This document shows, piece after piece, positions 60,106 through 64,000 of a DNA stretch of 64,000 bases (position 1 is its first letter; every line of letters starts with the position of its first letter). The stretch is from assembly GCA_033085395.1 (NCBI GenBank), contig MU853180.1:248001-312000 (forward strand), in the 5' to 3' direction. The translations under genes and the position numbers were made by a program. The DNA comes from Xanthoparmelia taractica. Its lineage: Eukaryota; Ascomycota; Lecanoromycetes; Lecanorales; Parmeliaceae. The notes under the pieces are model-generated. The model made no database searches. It worked only from the letters and a program-made list of their open reading frames with translations, and was not told the origin of the DNA.

Positions 60106-61122
60106 ATGGGCTCCTACAGCATAGAGCAACCAGCCAGCGGTACCTGCGCCGACCTCTCCTCCCCGAACATCTTTAACTTCATCCTCTCCATGTACCGTCT
60201 ACTCTCCACACCCAAACTTATCATCATCTACTCACAGCCTCATTAGACTCATCCTCCTCGGCATCCTCGTCTCCTATCTCCCGCAACATCATCGCATCAT
60301 CTCCCGTCGATCCTCTACAGGCATCTCACCATACTTTGTACTCCTAGGCACCACATCCGGCACGTGTGCCTTTGCCAACATCTTGAATCTTCCTGCCAGT
60401 CGTCGAGATTTTACGTGCTGCCGAGAGCTAAGCGGCTTTGAATGTGTGGCTGGAGTTTTGGGAATAGCGCAGATTGGGGTGCAATGGAGCTGTTTTATGG
60501 TCATGTAAGCCTCGTTTCGTTGTTGCTTCTACTGCGTATGGGAAAACTCTTATTCAATAGCTGATTACATAGATTGTTCCTCTTTCTACTTTTCTTCCCG
60601 CGCACACCTCTGGACTCCAAGTCCAAGGATGAGCCCACTTACCGCCTGGCCATCACAGTCTTCCTAGTCTCCATAGTCCATCTCGTCCTCACTTTCTTGT
60701 TGTCTGTCGTCATCATCTACCTTTTTCCCTCCTCCCTCACTTCATGGGCACATTTTCTCGGTATTTTTGGCACATGCTTGGCGGCTATACAGTTTCTGCC
60801 TCAGATATGGACAACGTGGAAGTTGCAAGAGGTGGGTAGTTTAAGTATACCGATGATGTGTATACAGACGCCGGGAAGCTTTGTGTGGGTGGGGAGTCTT
60901 GCAGCGAGGTTTGGGTGGGAGGGTTGGAGTACGTGGGGAATCTACCTTGTGACGGGTGTACTCCAAGGATGTTTATTAGTGATGGGCATTACATTTGAAT
61001 TGCGGACACGAAGGAAAGGGAAGGCTGGGGAGGGAGATGTGAATGGTGATGGCATTGCGCATGAGCATGGTAGCAGGGAAGAGGATCACGAACGGACCGG
61101 CTTGCTAGGGAATGAACGATAG
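60106..61122 (+). CDS. PQ-loop membrane protein
   Basis: Exons 60106-60191, 60247-60504 and 60573-61122 give 297 aa with about seven hydrophobic segments (LILLGILVSYLPQ; VFLVSIVHLVLTFLLSVVII; VTGVLQGCLLVMGITFEL). Two PQ-loop repeats are recognisable: VSYLPQHHRIISRRSSTGIS with YFVLLGTTSGTCAFANIL, and AAIQFLPQIWTTWKLQEVGS with LSIPMMCIQTPGSFVW. This is the PQ-loop superfamily (cystinosin, Ypq, KDEL-receptor and SWEET relatives), and the Cys-rich loop between repeats (FTCCRELSGFEC) matches a fungal subgroup. Transported substrate unknown. The C-terminal tail is hydrophilic and probably cytosolic. Confidence 0.87.
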
Positions 61123-62831
61123 CCTCAATGGGTTAACAGATACCCGTTACGGAATCTACTTTGACTAGGCTCTTTACGCGCGAGCCTCCGCTTCATTGTT
61201 GACTTGCGGCTAAATCCTGAGCGAAATCTTTCTGACCTCATGGTTACAGGAAGACAACATGAGCCTACTCGACAGGCTATTCATCCATGGCTTCGGCAAG
61301 CTGCAACACTACTCGGTAAGTGGTTGACCTGGGGAATTTGGTGAAGATTCGGGTACAACTCTGGTATGACTTGGTAACCTGCAATGCTGAATCGCCTATG
61401 AAGCCAACGCTCTACTTCAAAAGGGGAAACTGGTCCGTCGAAGATTTCCCGCCGCTACTGTGAGATCCCGAGGAGTTGGTCCTGTGAAAGGTGCATGGGA
61501 AGCTGCTTCTTTTGAAGGTTGGGCCTCCTGAGCAAAGTATTTTTCCATCTAGAAAAACCCGCCGTTGTACGAGTTGGCGCGGACTTAGGCCAGAGACTAC
61601 GATGGGCAAGACAGTGAAGAACAAGACTCTAAGCCGGCCTCTAGACAGTTGCAATCTGAACATGGATGCGATGGTTCTACATGGCCCTGATTATCGTCAA
61701 GCTCATGCACGGACCGAGATGCAGATGGTTCTGTCACTGAGCGTGTTATCGATCCATAGCTTCCTGGACCTTGGAACGTACTGCTCTTTAGTTGGGTGTC
61801 AAATGCAACGGTCCAATGCGGGGGAGTACTCGGGAAACGATTGGAAGTCTACTCGGTTTGAACCGAGCAACCCAGTGACGCTTACTTCTACAGTAGCGGC
61901 AACTTTGTTCTATATCGAACCCCGCAGAACCGTTAGAGACAGTAAACTGGGAAACGACCCAGTCATCGGGCACTAAAGTCTACGAAGTAGTCTCTGGGGT
62001 TATGATAACGGAGCAATCTCCAAAGTCTCAGCCCTTTTGATAGAGGCTCCATTGGATCTCCTGTGCGCAAGTGAGACGTTATGTAATCATTGACTCATGT
62101 ACCTGACCGGACAAAGAGTGATCACGCCAGAATGCCTCAATCTTGCGTGCGAGCTGATGATACTTGGCGTCCGGCGCACGGCCATGCACTACGACTATAT
62201 TGGGACTAGCCAACATGAATATCACCAATCACAAACAGAAGCTTTTCCTTCTCTGGACGACAACGGTCCTCCTTTTGCTGCCAACGGAGCTTACGCCGCT
62301 AAGCCCATCAACTTTACGGTTCAACAAAGAGGCTCTCCAACGCCTTCGCCTCTACCGATCTGCCGATATGCCCTACAATCCGGGTTTCGATTTTTCGTAC
62401 CTGACAGGGACCCGAAATGGAGGCGCCAATAGCTCAGGGGAGTCAGGGCCGCATTTTATACATGGTTCACGAGCAGCAATAACATAGTCTGACACACCAC
62501 AACGGCGAACGTCGCCTGTTGCTTCGCCAAAAGCAGTCCCCCACAATGTGGAAAAGAGCCTCAACAAGCTGACACATTTTCCGTTGTGACGTGCTCGCGG
62601 ACTTTGATGGTGTGACTGGCTAGTAAGCAAGGTAAGAATAACGTGCAGCATGGTAATTTATAATCGCAGAGCAATGCTTTATATGTACCATAATTCACTG
62701 TTTCTTTCCCTCTCTTATCATTATACATTTAGTCCTTCAAGTCCAGCACAGCCTCGACACAATTATATGCATGTTGAAAATCAACAATTCTACCGCCCAC
62801 CGTCATTCTTCATAAACAGACTTTGTTCGCA
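61123..62831. other. Gene-free region
   Basis: About 1.7 kb before the dioxygenase gene. Frames such as 61491-61976 and 62097-62487 (plus) lack similarity to any family I know and have no splice-supported extension. Pyrimidine-rich sequence at about 62700-62830 (TTTCCCTCTCTTATC...) is the likely promoter and leader of the next gene. Confidence 0.4.
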
Positions 62832-64000
62832 ATGGCCCCATTCTTAGAAGAGCCGATGACCCGTCTCACGTTCTGCAGCAAGCCCAAGTTCGATGGAGGC
62901 ATTCCAGATGTACCTGATAGGAAGAAGCACAATCTTCAATACGAACCTGGCCGAACAAAGGCAGAGAGTCATGACGAGTACGAATATGACGACCTTCGCC
63001 CAGCATTTCCCGATGTCAAATGGGAACCCTTGACGGAGGTACCATATTACGAGCGAGGCACCAAAGGCGATCCCTCATTCAGTAACCTACTTTCTGATGC
63101 AACCGACATTTTCGATTACAACCCCAAAATTGGCACTGAGATCCATGGAATAAACCTTGCGAAGCTCACAGACGCCCAGAAAGATGACCTAGCTCGTCTC
63201 GTCTCAACGCGAGGAGTGGTTTTTTTCCGTAATCAAACCGACCTCGATATCGACGCCCAACGGAAGCTTGGCCAGTATTTTGGTCAACTACACAGGCACG
63301 CTACTACTTCTGTCCCTCGCCGAGGAGATCTAGATGATGTTCATGTGGTTTTTACGGACGAGAAGTCCAGAGACCAGCGTGCTAACTTCGCACCTACGTT
63401 CCTTTGGCATTCTGATGTAGGTAACTTGTGTTCCCAACTGGTCCCAGTTTACTAGGGTATCTGACATCACTCAGGTGACTTATGAAATCCAACCGCCATC
63501 ATATACGTCGCTAAAGGTTCTGACTGGCCCAGCACGCGGTGGAGGTGGGGACACTCTTTGGGCCTCCCAGTACGCTGTGTACGATCTTCTGTCACCGGGT
63601 ATGCAGAAATACCTCGAAGGGCTTGAGGCTTTGCACTCGGCACAAATTCAAGCAGATGGGTCCATTGCCCTTGGTCGTACCGTACGACGGGAACCTGTCG
63701 TCACGAAGCACCCGCTGATTCGCACCCACCCGGTCACTGGGTGGAAGTCTGTTTTCTTCAACCCTGGTATGTGAACATTCGGAGACATGCTGTGGCAGAG
63801 AATGATCCGATAACCTTTCGGACCGTTTCAATGCTTGACTTTCTGGCCTCGAACCAGGAATGCTGACTCCGAAATTTCCGTAGGGTTCGTCACGGATATA
63901 GTTGGCATTCCCAAGGCAGAAGCCGATGCAATCATCCATTATCTGAACGAGCTGATCACTACGACCCAGGAGATCCATGTTCGGTTTCAGTGGCAGAAGA
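62832..64000 (+). CDS. TauD/TfdA-family 2-oxoglutarate/Fe(II) dioxygenase (3' end outside window)
   Basis: Exons 62832-63416, 63475-63766 and 63884 onward are visible; the gene runs off the right edge. The protein starts MAPFLEEPMTRLTFCSKPKF. The domain appears as DYNPKIGTEIHGINLAKLTD, RLVSTRGVVFFRNQTDLDID, and FAPTFLWHSDVTYEIQPPSY, where H193 and D195 form the HxD iron-binding pair right at the exon 1/2 junction. Then LKVLTGPARGGGGDTLWASQ, VTKHPLIRTHPVTGWKSVFF and NPGFVTDIVGIPKAEADAII follow. Fungal homologues include yeast Jlp1 (sulfonate dioxygenase) and related alpha-ketoglutarate-dependent taurine dioxygenases, used for sulfur scavenging. The last His and the Arg that binds 2-oxoglutarate lie beyond 64000. 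Cytosolic; substrate unproven. Confidence 0.92.

Noticed and set aside
1..64000. tRNA genes, CRISPR arrays, plasmid or viral insertions
   Set aside because: No convincing tRNA cloverleaf with A and B boxes, no regularly spaced repeat-spacer array, and no reverse transcriptase, transposase or capsid-like coding sequence was recognised by eye; CRISPR is not expected in a fungal nucleus. A tRNAscan-SE run would settle the tRNA question.

Overview
This window is nuclear DNA from a filamentous ascomycete (Pezizomycotina, perhaps Dothideomycetes; the class is inferred). Genes are dense and spliced, with introns of about 45-100 nt, GTATGT/GTAAGT-type donors and CTNAC-like branch points, and many neighbours are divergent pairs. 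Gene families point the same way: Fip1, a FAM50/XAP5 protein, HEI10, an Ufo1-type F-box protein, an Asi-type RING protein, an AA9 polysaccharide monooxygenase and Kex2-processed secreted proteins. Exon borders were worked out by hand from splice motifs and reading phase; nearly all models close to an exact multiple of three.

Layout. 1-15.7 kb is mostly housekeeping: Nup49-type nucleoporin (partial), FIP1, a regulator with a long leader (possibly Medusa-type), a TTC1-like TPR protein, a HAD phosphatase, a FAM50/XAP5 protein, a HEI10-like meiotic RING protein and an SDR-like protein. 15.7-27 kb is gene-poor and accessory: a polypyrimidine tract, a 19-bp minisatellite beside an inverted repeat, a small secreted cysteine protein, a decayed cytochrome P450, a small unknown protein and a membrane-anchored aspartic-protease-like protein lacking its first catalytic Asp. 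27-61 kb is dense again: a large GPI-anchored repeat protein, an Ufo1-type F-box/UIM protein, ribose-5-phosphate isomerase, the NEDD8 E1 regulatory subunit, an Asi-type RING ligase, a twin-ATPase ABC protein, SNU13, HSP10, a longin R-SNARE, a membrane GNAT, a divergent histone H4 variant, an AA9 LPMO carrying a CBM18 chitin-binding module, ADE12, TYW1 and a PQ-loop protein. A TauD-type dioxygenase runs off the right edge.

The most interesting item is the histone H4 variant at 50294-51351 (minus). It is split into nine exons, seven of them under 50 nt and five between 16 and 21 nt, so no single open frame reveals it. It encodes about 155 residues: an H4 fold behind an N-terminal extension of about 50 residues. 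SNU13 (125 aa) is likewise hidden by introns. No operon-like or mobile multi-gene system was found. The genes act in separate pathways, although mRNA processing and protein ubiquitylation or neddylation recur (Fip1 and Snu13; Ufo1-like, Ula1 and the Asi-type RING protein).
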